Assembly (NCBI RefSeq): GCF_000002425.4 | Contig: NC_037270.1 | Coordinates: 8,413,649 to 8,477,648, forward strand | DNA from: Physcomitrium patens | Lineage: Eukaryota > Streptophyta > Bryopsida > Funariales > Funariaceae | Length of the DNA stretch: 64,000 nt | Direction: 5' to 3' | Shown: positions 32,417 to 44,204 of the stretch, piece by piece | How the letters are laid out: each line of letters begins with the position of its first letter | How positions within the stretch are numbered: the first letter of the stretch is position 1 | The notes under the pieces: generated by a model | Seen by the model: the letters and a program-made list of their open reading frames with translations, nothing else | Told to the model about the DNA's origin: nothing | Databases searched by the model: none | Translations under genes and position numbers: made by a program

Positions 32417-33431
32417 TCGTATATATGGTGACTAAACTAGGAGCATCTTCTACAGAATGGTGCCATTCTTGAAATGAATCCATAATTGCAAGAAGTTCTT
32501 TATCGTAGATCTTGTAGTTGATCTCTATTGCTAAAAAAATTTTGGAATGAAAAGCTACTGAGTAAAGTTTATCATCTATTTTCATTTGTGACAATATGGC
32601 ACCTAAAACAAAGTCTAATGCATCTGTTTCTACAAAAAATGGCTTAGAAAAATTGACGCAATACAAGATTGGTGTAGAAACAAACATTATTTTCAAAGTT
32701 TCAAATGCTACTTCCGCTTTTTGATTCCATTAAAGTTTTTCTCCACAAGACAAATGTGTAAGTAGAACTACAACTTGAGAGAAGTCTTTGATGAAGATCC
32801 GGTAGTAGTTGGCAAATCCCAAAAAATATTAGACATCTCTTATCATTTTTGAAATCCTCTAATCTATAATAGCTTGAACTTTTTTAAGATCCATCATAAG
32901 TCCATCATTTGAAATGATGTATCTTAAAAAGTCGACTTGAGTAGTATGAAATATACACTTTTTTATCTTGGTATAGAATCTTATATCTCTTAGTTTTTGT
33001 AACACACAACAAACATGAAGTTCATGTTTATTTGTATTCTAAGAATAGATTAAGATGTCATCTAAGTAACAGACAATAAAATCATCTAAAAACTCTCAAA
33101 AGACATCATTGATTAGATATTGGAATACTGTTGGTATATTTGTAAGTCCAAAAGGTATGATGTTGTATTTGAAATGTCCATACCTTGTTTGAAACATAGT
33201 CTTCCATTCATCTCCTTTATTGATGTATACCAGATTGCATGCTCCTTATAGATTTATTTTTGCATAGATCTTAGCTTGATTCAACTGATGAAGGGATCTA
33301 GATATCAAAGGTAGTAGGTCTTTATTCTTGATAGTGATTTTGTTGAGTCCTCGATAATCGACACACATTTGTAATGATCCATCTTTTTTCTTCACAAATA
33401 AAATTAGATCTCCTTGTGGAGATTTGAAATG
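32417..33431 (-). pseudogene. copy 1b RNase H and RT relic
   Basis: 32412-32696 reads 'STPILYCVNFSKPFFVETDA' and 'NYKIYDKELLAIMDSFQEWH', a decayed RNase H. RT continues to 33431 with many stops, collinear with 15800-16790 of copy 1a. The YLDD region is near 33055-33075 in degraded form. It is cut at the GCGT target of a solo LTR-A. Confidence 0.85.
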
Positions 33432-33435
33432 GCGT

Positions 33436-34661
33436 TGTCGTGTTGTAACACGAATATACAGTGAAAATAAAAAAAAAGGAGAATTTTATTAATATTCAGT
33501 TATCTCGAATATTGGGAGCATCAACAAACTCCAGTACAAATACTGAGTGGTCAGGTTCAGTCACTCCGTTACAGTCAGCCAGGGCATACTGAAATGCTCC
33601 ATTCGATTCCAATAACGGGAGTCAGCAGGAAGAGAAGGACCAATTCACACGACGAGTTCGAGGAGCCAATTGGATCCAATTTCGATAATCCAATCCGGGT
33701 CCTCTTATCCAATATGAGACTTGAATTGGCCGGTCAACCCAATGCAGTCTAATTACAAGAAATCCAGGTCTTACTACGGGTCTTAGCCAATCTGACGCGA
33801 GGACCAATTTGACCCAATTACGGGAACATCCAGGTTACTACGGGCATCTTTCCCAATATAGGACCTGAATTGGTCGGGCGACTCAATGTGGTCCCGATTA
33901 TGGGGTTCGATTCTGTTTCAGGCTGTCCTGTTCTCTGTGCCGTTTCAGGGAACGTTTTTTTCGGTAAATGGATTTCTTAAAGGTAAAAACGGAGGAGAAA
34001 GCTTGACAGCGAGAGCCAATTTCGGATCCAAGCTTGAGGTGGGAGCCAATTCCGGATCTAAGACGGAAGATTGAAGAAATTCAGAGGATAAGGTTAGGGA
34101 AGATCAGGGGAATTAGGGAGAAGAGCTTCATGCTTCGGGTCGGGGAAGGAAAGATATAGAATTTGGATTTTTCTTCTTCGTAGAGTTTTGGGACGACTGA
34201 GGCAATTGCTGCTGAAGTCAGTGTTGTAATGGTGAATCGGGATTTTTAAATGAAGTGGGTTTGAATACTCTTGACTGTTTTGTAAAATCAAGTTACGTCT
34301 GTGATTGAAGGATTAAAGGGGTGTCTATAGGATTGAGTATGCGGAGTGAATGAAATTTATTGGGTTAATCTAACAGGACAATCAGTGGATACAAGATCGT
34401 AAGTACAAAGGGGTATTGAAGATTAACAGTTTGGGTTGTTCGGGGTTCTCTGTAACGTCTAGAGACCTACCGGCTGGGGCAAAAAAAGGACTTCGACAAG
34501 CAGTCGAAGGGCATCAGTAAAGATTTACGGTGTATTCTTGCAGTCGTTTATATTTCAGCAGTAAAAACTGATAGACTGCTTGACTATCGGTGGATCTCCA
34601 TACTACCTTCTACAACCAGACGCCCGACACGTTCTCGAGCAGGAAAGCACGTAATACGACA
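33436..34661 (+). mobile_element. family 2 solo LTR, subtype A, in copy 1b
   Basis: 1,226 bp, TGTCGTGTTGTAACACG...AATACGACA, with perfect 4-bp duplication GCGT (33432-33435 and 34662-34665). Same sub-subtype as the 3' LTR of copy 2a. It lacks about 100 bp after 34096 ('ggttaggg' joins directly to 'aagatcagggg') that are present in other copies. Much GC-richer than the RT relic around it. Confidence 0.94.
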
Positions 34662-34665
34662 GCGT

Positions 34666-35997
34666 ATGAAATTCTTAACCAGATTCTCTTCAATATATTT
34701 CTTGAGTTCAACCAACTCATTTTATGATAAATTGTAGATTGGTCCAAATGGCGATTGTGCTCTTTCTTGAAGGTCAATTAAACAATCATAGTAACGATGT
34801 TCTAAAAGAGTATTCACTTTTTTCTTTTCAAATACATGTTAAAAATCTTGATATTAGCTTAGAATGCTACTTAAAGTCTTTCCACCAATAGAAATAAGTG
34901 CAACATAAATGACACAAGGTGATCTTTCTTTTGCAACATGCAAGAAAGCACTTGCACCTACAAATACAGGTGTAATTATACTAGACTTATGACTTTCTAC
35001 TTGATTAGCTATGCTCTTAGTTATACTTTCAAAAAAGTCAAGACTACGAGAAGTCCAATCTATTTTAGGATTATATTTTTTTAGCCATGATAAATCTAAA
35101 ATAAGTAAATTAGAAAGAGATTTAATGATATTAAATATTACAAAGCTACTATGACCATTAGTTACTACTTCTATAGGAAAGGTTTCATGACTAACATCTC
35201 TTGAAGACAACAGACGACCATCTATGACTTCTACATGAACAGATTTAATTTTCTTCACTAAAAGTATGCTAAGTCTTTTAGCAAATTCTTCATCTAAGAA
35301 ACATGCTAAGGCTCTTGAATCTAACAAGGTAGAGGCTTTGTAATGTTTAGGTCCTAAAATAATATTTATCGTAAAATAAGGAGAGGATACTGATAAGAAA
35401 ATAGGACCTTCACTAGATGTTGTACAAAGTTCCAAGTATACAGTCCCTATTATAGCTAGACAAACTCGTTTTCTGATATACCATCTTTTTTGATAGATGT
35501 ACTCCTCATTTTATGGTTGTGTCATTTCTTTGGATAATTTTGAGTAGTTTTATTAGGTTTTCCATAATATAAGTACAATCCTTCCTGACGACGACAAGTC
35601 TTTTCTAGCTTAGTAAGAAATTTGAAACATACCATATCAATTTGTATATCTTCTACTTTCAAATGTATATGTTGAAGAGATGTTGGTATTGCCATTGAAT
35701 TATAGTAATGTTGAGGTCTACTTATATAATTTTCAGATCGAAATTCAAAAAGACGATTGTTGCACTTCACAAGAAAAGTTAATTGCTTGACTTAATGTTT
35801 GAGGATCAAGTAAGTTGAGCATTAAAATAAATAGAAGAGAGGACTTGAGAACAAAGAAAATACTAAGAATAATATCAGTGTAGAAGAGGGTAATCCGCAA
35901 CTTCTAATACACTTATGTCTTATCAAGAAAAATAGATAATCTACTCTTAATCAAGATTAGATAAAGCTCTGATATTATAAGTACACTTTTGTCAATC
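34666..35997 (-). pseudogene. copy 1b protease and shortened gag
   Basis: The RT N-terminus lies at 34666-34850. Protease is at 34854-35435 ('ILGPKHYKASTLLDSRALAC'), a 193-codon frame in which the catalytic DSG reads DSR. The gag tail is at 35522-35770, with the knuckle decayed to 'LYLYYGKPNKTTQNYPKK'. At about 35828 'gttgagcatta' is followed at once by leader sequence ('aaataaatagaagagagg'). The gag capsid and N-terminus (roughly 27940-28600 in copy 1a) are therefore deleted. A PBS-like 'cttttgtcaatc' precedes the LTR. Confidence 0.85.
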
Positions 35998-36546
35998 TGC
36001 CAAGGACAAAAACTTGATAAAAATAAATAAATAAGTGAGACTTTTTTCAAAAAAAGATAAAAAATAGAAATAACTAAATATGTATATTAAAAAAAAAATT
36101 GGAATAGCTATTGCCAAAAGACAAGAAAACTAGAGACCTTTGAAATTAAACTAGAAGGAAGAAAGGAATTAACAAGAGTAAAGAAAGCTTCACTCTTGCC
36201 TCTATATATACTATCTATCTAAGAGCTATGTGGCAACATTCTATAGGACCTCCAAAAACATGGTGACTTTATACAACACGTATCTTAACTTACAAGACAA
36301 GTTTTCTATATGGATGCTACATAGTTAGCTTGTTTCACAAGCTATCAATATGTGTGGCACGTGGTTAACTTGTTGACCAAGTTTTTAACCTATCAATCAA
36401 GGATAAACACATATAAAGTCAAAACAGCATCTGTAAAGCTTCTAGGAAGCTTCTCTAGAAGATATTATGAAATTAATCTACTTTTACTTACTTCTACCTA
36501 TTCATATCATCTAAGTAACAATCACAATAAATATATGTCCATGACA
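35998..36546 (-). repeat. 5' LTR of copy 1b
   Basis: About 549 bp, TGCCAAGGACAAAAAC...TCCATGACA, decayed but full length. The TATATATA and a mutated version of the hairpin lie near 36170-36220. To its right the interrupted copy 2b resumes. Confidence 0.88.
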
Positions 36547-36795
36547 CTTCTTCATCTTCATTGGTTTTTATTGCTCTTATTCTTTGTTCATTTCATTTCA
36601 TAGTATCTCCTATAGATTATCATTTTTTCTTTATTGTATCAATAATAACTTCATAAAATTCATACTTTCCAATTCTTAGGATTTTATTAATTCTAAATTC
36701 AACCTAACTATTTAAAATCTGATCTTTTAATACTTTCTTCAAATTTGTAGTAGCTTCAATATTTAATTGTAATTTATAAGTAAGAGCCTTTTTTT

Positions 36796-36829
<34 letters not shown>

Positions 36830-37904
36830 AAATATTTTTTATTATCTTTTATTGCAGTGCTTTTTTTTCTCATTTTAGTTCTTTTTTTTGGCCCTTCATT
36901 ATTTTCATCTTTTCTTTGTTTTTTTTCTATTAATACTTCATTTGACTTCTTATAGTATGAACATGCACCTCTAATCCATCTATTAGATTATTCCACCCAA
37001 TAATTTGTTGAATTTTATTGCCAACATATTTTAAATCATTTTTAGTAAATTTTCTCTTTTCAACATAATTGATTACATTTGACCATAACAAACTAGATTC
37101 TTCTAAAAAATTTAGATTTATTCTTAAATATTTTCTCACATCTGCTTCCATTCAATGTGTTGATGCTTTATTTCTTGAGATTTTAAATGCTTCTTTTGTA
37201 AGTACCTTTATCCCCTCCTTATCAAATTTTCTTTGAATTTTTCTCTAATTTCTTTTAAATTTATCATACCATCCATAATAAAAATAATATCTTTGCATAA
37301 TACCTCTATAAAATCTTTACATTCTTTTCTTAAATGATCTACATTATTACATTACATGGACCTATGCACTACACCTTCCATTGGTTTTGATATTTGACTT
37401 ATTGATATTCTTGATGATTTTCTTTTCTTCTCAAGTTTTATAAATTTTATTTATAAATCTCTCATCTCTTATATGATTTCATCAATGACCATTTCTTCTT
37501 TCTTTGTTGTAACCATTGAAGGTTGAATTATATATTTAGGATTAATAATAGGTATTTTTAGCTTAGATGCTTGTAATAAACTTCGAATATCTATTCTATT
37601 CTTTCTTCTTTTTAATTTTGCAAGCAATCCTATTGCCTCTTCTATTTACTTCTAATTTGTTGTCAATTCTTCAACTTTTTTTTTTTTATCTTCAAGGAAG
37701 ATTTCCAACTTCTCTTGCAACTTTTTATAAGATGCTTGAAGAAAAAATTCTACTTTACTTGGATTCAATATATATATATATATATATATATGATAAACTA
37801 GAATATTGCTTTTTAAAATCTCTTAATAATTTTACTACTGAAAGATATTTTTTAGGCCTTTCAATCCATTCAAAAAATGACTTTTTTGTGACTCAAAATT
37901 AACC
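36547..37904 (-). pseudogene. copy 2b gag relic
   Basis: Minus-strand continuation of 2b. 36547-36660 matches 21230-21350 of copy 2a ('EVLRIAKKEFHDVII...RNEDEE'-type sequence). 36930-37151 reads 'SLLWSNVINYVEKRKFTKNDL...IIGWNNLIDGLEVHVHTIRSQ', the equivalent of 'EFWASAVSTMQEGKLPREAL...TGWEDPVESLSVHAYIAKSQ' in 2a. Further gag follows to about 37900 with no intact frame. TA microsatellites occur at about 36802-36826 and 37770-37791. Confidence 0.8.
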
Positions 37905-39093
37905 TATCAAAATAAATTTAAAAGAAGTTACAAAAGAAATATAAAAAATTCTTTAAAATACTAAAAATATAAATTTTAATTAAATATTAATTAAATTCTA
38001 ATTCAAATCTTAATTAAAATCCTAATTGAACTTTCATCAAATCTTAGGTCAAATTCTAATAAAATTCTAATAAAATCCTAAATCCTAGACAAATCCTAAA
38101 TAATTTCTAAATCAAATTCTAAGCAAATACAAATCCTAATCAAACTTTAGATCAAATCTTAAATAAATTCTAATTTTAATTAAATCTTATATCAAATCTT
38201 AAATCAAATCCTAATCAAATCTTAGATCTTAAATAAATTCTTAATAAATCTTATAGAAAAATAAAACATCAACAACTAATGATTGAATCATTGATATCAA
38301 CTCAAAATTTATATACTTCTCAATTACTTAATAAGAAAAAATTACAAGAAAGATGAAATCAATTGCACTTATCAATTGAGAGAAATACAAGATAATTCAA
38401 TCAGGTGTTGAATAGCTTCATATTTCAACTTGAATACTAAACTTCCATTGCCAATAGCTCCTTGAACTACAAAATTATTCTTAGATTTTATATAAACCTT
38501 AGAAATTAAGTCTAATATCTTTATAAAAAAATTTCACTTCAAATCAATTGATAGATTGCTACAGATCTTAGAAACACTCATTGAACTTCAAACTCCAATT
38601 TTTGAGACTTCAATCGACAAAAACCTTCATATACTTCAATCTAATTATTTGATTAACTTCAAAATTTGCATACACATTTAAAACTAGTACACCAGTATAC
38701 TATCCAAATTTCACCTATATACACACCGCAAAACTCAAGAAACTTTCAAATTTATAAACATATTTTTATTTCTCAAATCCTAATTCTACCAAGAACATTA
38801 TTAACTTTGAAAATCTCTCAAAATCTCAATATTGATTCAAAAAATATAAAACTAATTTCTAAAAATCTCTTATCAATTTTTCTCTCAAATCTCATTTTGT
38901 AATTTATAAAAAAACTCTATAGTCACTATACGTGTGTAGTTTTGTACCTTGAGGTTTGATTTTCATCTTAATTGACAACCAATCTTCTTTAGATATTAAT
39001 TCTTAACTTTTTTAGTGAATTTTGCTAAAATAAATTTTTAATTCTCTCCTATACATGCTTATATTAATTAATTTTCTAATCTACTTCATCTTG
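37905..39093 (-). repeat. copy 2b 5' LTR, truncated LTR-B
   Basis: Matches the interior of the LTR at 53905-55532 (AAATCCTAA run at about 38030-38250, 'accttgaggtttgatttt' near 38945). It lacks roughly the first 135 and last 190 bp. Orientation and position fit the 5' LTR of 2b, but the LTR edges and target duplication are lost. Confidence 0.7.
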
Positions 39094-40264
39094 CTATGAT
39101 TGTCATTTTACATATTCTATAATTCCTTCCAGAATAAACCTGTATAGTAGAATTTGAACACAAGAAAAGACTAAGCACATGAGTTTCACTTGTTAGGATC
39201 ACACAATTAATTGTATTCCGAACTACTAAAATACTAAGAAATACTACAATGCTTTCTCTGTGAGCTAAATTCCTCCACCCTTTATTGCGTTTAGTAGTCA
39301 AGTGGATTAACTTCACTCACACGTAATTTTTATAAACCCTAAGTTCATTCATAAACCCTAAGTTCATCCATAAATCCTAAGTTCATCCAAAAACCCTAAG
39401 TTCATCCAAAAACCCTAAGTTCATCCAAAAACCCTAAGTTCATCTATAAACCCTAAGTTCATCCATAAATCCTAAGTTCATTCATCCTAAATTTCCCTTC
39501 ATCAATCATCCATCCCTTAAATCTCATTCATCCTATAACATTCATTCATTCAAAGTTTGTTCATCCAATTTTCATCTAAAGATTCATTCATCCAACCATA
39601 AGTCAACTTATCATCCAACTGACAATTCGTGCAATTGACCTAATTCATCCAAGATTCATTCTAAAAATTAAAGAAAATTGGAAGTCGCCACCTTCCAAGT
39701 CATGGTAGCGACCCCCTTGCACGAATTCCACTACAATGGTTGCATCACTAACTTGTTTATAACAAGCTTTGCTATTTTAGAAAGTAGACTTACAAGCGCT
39801 TGTCTTCCAACAAAATTCAATGCAAAACAACAATTAAGCTAAGAGAAATCTTGCCTCAAAGTTGCCTGACTTTCTCGGCCTAGTCAGAGCACCCCTGGCC
39901 ACAAAAACCCTTGCCCTTGCTCCATTCCAGTTGTGCAACGCATATGCTTTAGCATTCCAGAAACTAGAATTGAAGCCGCATCACCTCCAACAATTTTTTC
40001 TTGAAAATCTTGAGTGAATTTCAAGATATGACCTTCCAAAGTAGCTTGAGTTGGCGGAGTGCTACATCTTCACCACGGCCGACTCCTCTTCACTCCAACC
40101 ACCATAACTTCCTTGGCCTTTACTCAATCTAAGCGTGCAAATAGTCCTTGCAAAGCTGACAACAAGAACCATCTCCCACAAAAGTTTCAGCTCCAAATTC
40201 AATACTGTCCGCCAACACTCGCCTTCCAAAGTCGGACCTCCAGATCTGGCCGGCAGCTGACCTC
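39094..40264. other. less-decayed block, probably part of an LTR
   Basis: A region with more G and C than its neighbours ('ggaagtcgccaccttccaagtcatggtagcgaccccc' region at 39690-39720; 'ccacggccgactcctc' at 40071-40086). It holds the 19-bp array at 39332-39483 and repeated 'ttcatcca' words up to about 39660. A 91-codon frame at 40059-40334 is compositionally odd and runs into repeat E, so I do not call it a gene. A mobile-element terminal repeat is likely, but no ends or target duplication were found. Confidence 0.4.
39332..39483 (+). repeat. 19-bp tandem repeat with AAACCCTAA core
   Basis: Eight consecutive 19-bp units of the type ATAAACCCTAAGTTCATCC. Units 1-3 and 7-8 begin AT and units 4-6 begin AA. 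Two units carry TCCTAA instead of CCCTAA. The array then fades into 'ttcatcc' words. Confidence 0.95.
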
Positions 40265-40525
40265 CTTGTCACTAAAACCACCACAACTTTCTTCAAGCAA
40301 CATAAATCTTTTTGAGAAGTTTTCTAATACCTAGTATATATTAGAATCAAAGTTGAAGGATTCTTCATTTTCAACAACAGATTTTTTGGAATTCTAACTT
40401 ATTTCTCTCATCATTGATTTTTTATTCACTTAGTTTAATTAAGTTCGTTCAAGCTTTCTTATTGAAATTCTTTTATTCAACTTTTTATTCAATATCTTGT
40501 ATAATATATCTATGATATGAAAAAA
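40265..40525 (+). repeat. dispersed repeat E, copy 2
   Basis: Aligns with 541-820 ('tatatattagaatcaaagttgaagg', 'caagctttcttattgaaattctt'). Less AT-rich sequence lies to its left and an LTR-B fragment to its right. Confidence 0.5.
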
Positions 40526-40689
40526 AAGACAATAGATATCAAAGATTATTAGTAGTTATTTCTTCTAATTGGTAAGATTTATTTTTTATATTCAATTTCT
40601 TTGTTTTTTTGCTAAAGATTAAAATTTCATAAAAAAATAATTGAAATAAATAATCCAATTAACTATTATTAAAAGAAACTATAAAAAAA

Positions 40690-41253
40690 ATAATTAGAAT
40701 TTATTTAGATTTCTTTAAGATTTTTTTAAGAATTTATTATGATATACTAAGAATTTATTAGGAATTTACTTTTAAAAAATTTAGAATTTTTAGGGTTTTA
40801 TAATGATTTTATTATAATTTGGTTAGGATTTTGCTAGAATTTTTTTTAGATTTACTTAGGATTTTATTAAGACTTTTTTAAGATTTTTTTAAGGTTACAT
40901 TATGATTTGCTTGAGATTAACTTAGGATTTATTTTAAATTTTAATTCTTAGTACTTCTTTAGGATTTCTTTATTATTTCTTTAGATTTTTTTATTTTAAA
41001 TGTTAATTTTAGATTTTTTATTTTTATTTTTAAAAAAATTAAAATTAAATTATAAATTTTTATATTTATTTTGTAATTTCTTTAAGATTTCTTTTGGATT
41101 TGATTAAAATTAGAATATGATTGTTAAATTTTAATTTGAATTTATGTAAGATTCTATTAGATTTTTTAAGACCATATTATTATAACTTTTAATTTATCTT
41201 CTATAGTTAAGTATCTAATACATTCTTAAGCAAGAATTCACCTAATACAACAT
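40690..41253 (+). repeat. LTR-B fragment
   Basis: Plus-sense end portion of LTR-B: 'taggatttattttaaatt...taggatttct' runs (reverse of AAATCCTAA). It ends 'cttctatagttaagtatctaatacattcttaagcaagaattcacctaatacaaca', the equivalent of the terminal 60 bp of the family. The first half is missing or unrecognisable. Confidence 0.6.
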
Positions 41254-41634
41254 TAGTGATTACATGTTGAAGAAGTCTAAGATACAAAAAAATTGACTTT
41301 GTTTCATAGTTTGATCTTAGTTTTCTACAAAATTAGTTAATAGCTACTATTAGCTATCAATAGTATTTTAAACTAGGATAAAAGACCACTCTTTATTTGA
41401 TTATTGTTAAGGCCTTTGTAGCACTTTTCAATAAAAACATTAGAAATACTATTAAAGGTGTTTTCTACCTCAAATAACATCATTAAATATTGGAAGTCTT
41501 TTCTAAGGTTATAATATCAAATATATTCTGTTTTACTATCAAATTAAAAAAGATATGTTATTTTTTGAGGTCTTTATCTCTAATATTAAATCTTCAAGGC
41601 TAAGACAATTTTAATGCATCATTGGATTTGATGA
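41254..41634 (-). pseudogene. family 1 3' region fragment
   Basis: Decayed match to 13560-13930 of copy 1a (e.g. 'aaaagaccactctttatttgattattgttaaggcctttgtag', 'ctacctcaaataacatcattaaatattggaag'). No coding domain. It abuts an LTR-B end on the left and direct repeat C on the right. Confidence 0.7.
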
Positions 41635-42880
41635 TGTCAAGCTGCATCGGTTGTAATGGTTGAGGTAGAACGAGTACTGAAAGAAGGTAGATTGTTGGCA
41701 TTGTGTCAACAAGGGCTAAGAGCTTGGTTGCATTTGGCTTGTATTGGGCTTTGACTTGACAAGCTGTAGATCTAATTCAATATTAGTATATGAAATTCAA
41801 AAGCAATTCAAGCTATGATGAGATTGTGATGGTGGATTGCTTCAAGCTGCCATTGACTTTCAAGGAGGTCTTTATGTAGTATTAAAGTACTATGAAATTA
41901 CTGAAGTGATGGTGATTACTAGCAAGCTATAGATCTAGGCTATGAGCTAATTAGGTTAGAACTATAGAATTTAAATTTATGTATTAGTACAAAGGAGCAA
42001 AGATGTGATAGTTGAGGTACTTGGATCATTAATCTAGTAGTCCAATAACTCTTATATAAATTGATAGAATTTTAGTAAATCTACAAATAATAAGAATTAT
42101 CAAAGACTTCAAGAATTTTTCAGGCCAACTAGTGATTGTGAACTCATAAGAATAATTTAGCATATCTATTATTGCAATGTTAATTCAATTCAATTTAGCT
42201 ACAAAATCTACTTAGAAGCATTGATGAAATGATAGAACATTTAGTGGATTGTAACTAAAGAAAAATTTAGTGTGGTGAGTGAAAGAACGACAAAAGGCTA
42301 CTAGAAAAGAAGATGATCTTGCAATTAAGTTAAGATACAATAAAATTAGAATTTGGGATGAATTATTTTCAAAGAATTTTAAAATTTGGATGAATTTAGT
42401 TTAAATATGAATAATAATTTATAGATAAATGGTTCTTTAAATTAGATGAATTTTTATTCATAGATAAAAAGACACTTTTGAATGAAAATTTGATTATAAG
42501 TGAAAAATTGCTTTAGATGAATTTTTAATTTTTGATAGAAAATTATACTAGAAAAAATTAAAATTAAAATTTCATGAATTAAAAATTAAATCATGAAAAA
42601 AATATATATCTTTATGTATATGGTTGTAAGTTATGCAAGTAATTTATATTATTATTATAAGATATATGAGGGTAAAATTTATATAATATTTAAAGCTTTA
42701 GGATCTTAAATAAAAATTAGAAGAATTTTTTTCTTATAACAAGAGGGTTGTAGGACTTGTTGGACATTATTTATAAGATATTCATAAAATGATAGAATTA
42801 AGAATTGATTAAATTTATTATAGATTAGAATAGACTTCTAATTAATAAGGAGTTATTTTAGTTCACATTTTGGTGCATTT
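41635..42880. repeat. direct repeat C, copy 1 (possible LTR)
   Basis: About 1.25 kb aligned with 49277-50683 in the same orientation: 'agcttggttgcatttggcttgtattgggctttgacttgac', 'aagctatagatctagg', 'aatagacttctaattaataagg'. The tail has recurrent 'ttggatgaat' and 'gatgaaaatttga' words. The two copies are 7.7 kb apart and bracket a gag relic, as LTRs would. No ORF. Confidence 0.55.
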
Positions 42881-44029
42881 GCTAAGAGCCAAGCTATTCT
42901 AATCATTTGAAAGATAAGTAATTTAATTTTTTTGGTTGATATTTGTGTGTATAATTGTGAAATAGAATGTAATCTTAAAGTGGCTAAAGAATTGGATTTT
43001 TTAGAGCAAGAATTTTTTTGCAAGGGTCATTTCTTTCTTTCTTATTAAATTTTTCTATTAAAGGTATCTCCTTAGTAGTATGAGGATTTAATCACCTCCT
43101 CTATCTCTCATGCCATTTCTTTTTGTCTTATAAAATTCTAGTGGAGGATCTTTTTTTAATTGTAAGAAGATTTAATTACCTCTTCTATTCTTTGTATCCT
43201 TTTTATTTATAAGAATAGTATAAGAGGAGTTAACAAGGTCCTAAAAAGATTTTTTCATCAACATAAGAAGAAGAAGAATTTTAAGAATAAGAATTAGGTA
43301 GAAAAGGTAGATAGAAGAAAGTTTGGAAAAAATAGGAAGGAAAGAAAGAAGAAAAGAAAAAATCTAAAATTCTAAGTTATAATTTAAGATAAATATTTCT
43401 TCAAAAAATTCATTAAAGCTTTAATTAACTTTATTAATATAGATTTTGGATTGAAGAGAATGAGTACAAGAATAAAGGAGTAGTATTAAAAGCTATAAAA
43501 TAAGTAAATAAGTCTCTAAATTCTTATCAATTATTTCCTTCTTTGAGTTTTTGGCAAATTACTTAAATACGAAGAAAAGTAGCTAAGAATTAGAAGATAA
43601 AACCTAGGAAGAAGATGCAAGAAGAAATAACATCTTGATCTTCTTTTAGATTTTTTTTGGAATCAATAGAGTCTCAAATTTTTTTTTTTTTTTAATCTAA
43701 AAATAATTTTTAAAAAAATTAATTTGGAATTGATTAAGAAGAAGTTATATATTTTGGAGATACTTTAATAAGTATGAAGTTGGCAGGAGATGCAACCAGG
43801 TGAATTCTTTTGAAATATGGTATGAATTATTTTACAAAGAAGTATTTTTGTAATGTAAATTTTTTTGTTAACTATAGTAGTAGGTAATTTCTTTAATATC
43901 TTATTATGAAAAGGTAAGAAAAAGAAAGAACTTAGGCTTTTTATTATCTTAAAATAAAATTCTTTTTCATAACTAAGATTACTTAGAGTTACTTCTATAC
44001 AATGGTAGTTTTGTATAATAATCAAAGAC

Positions 44030-44062
<33 letters not shown>

Positions 44063-44204
44063 TCTTAGATTGATATTTAAGCAAGAAATTTATTTTTTAC
44101 TATTTTTGTTCTATTTTTCTTTCCTATCAAAAGATACTTTAAGTAAGTTACAAGTAGAGGGATTTAAATTTAAAATTCTTATGATTTATTAGATAAAATT
44201 ATAT
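42881..44204. other. AT-rich region, no genes
   Basis: Contains a weak duplication ('ggatttaatcacctcctctatc' near 43088 and 'agatttaattacctcttctatt' near 43168), a purine-rich strand segment at about 43250-43380, and poly(A) at 44028-44058. The 88-codon frame at 43765-44031 starts in the poly(A) and is not credible. Confidence 0.5.

Noticed and set aside
9825-36556. Target duplication for copy 1b
   Set aside because: 'atttt' and 'cttct' share three of five bases, which is not enough in AT-rich DNA. The insertion is supported instead by resumption of 2b at 36547.
39332-39483. CRISPR-like array
   Set aside because: The 19-bp units are contiguous with no unique spacers, and the locus is eukaryotic repeat DNA.
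40059-40334. 91-codon plus-strand frame with a normal-looking amino acid mix
   Set aside because: It runs into repeat E, has no recognisable domain and lies in a block that looks like an LTR. The frame is explained by locally higher GC.
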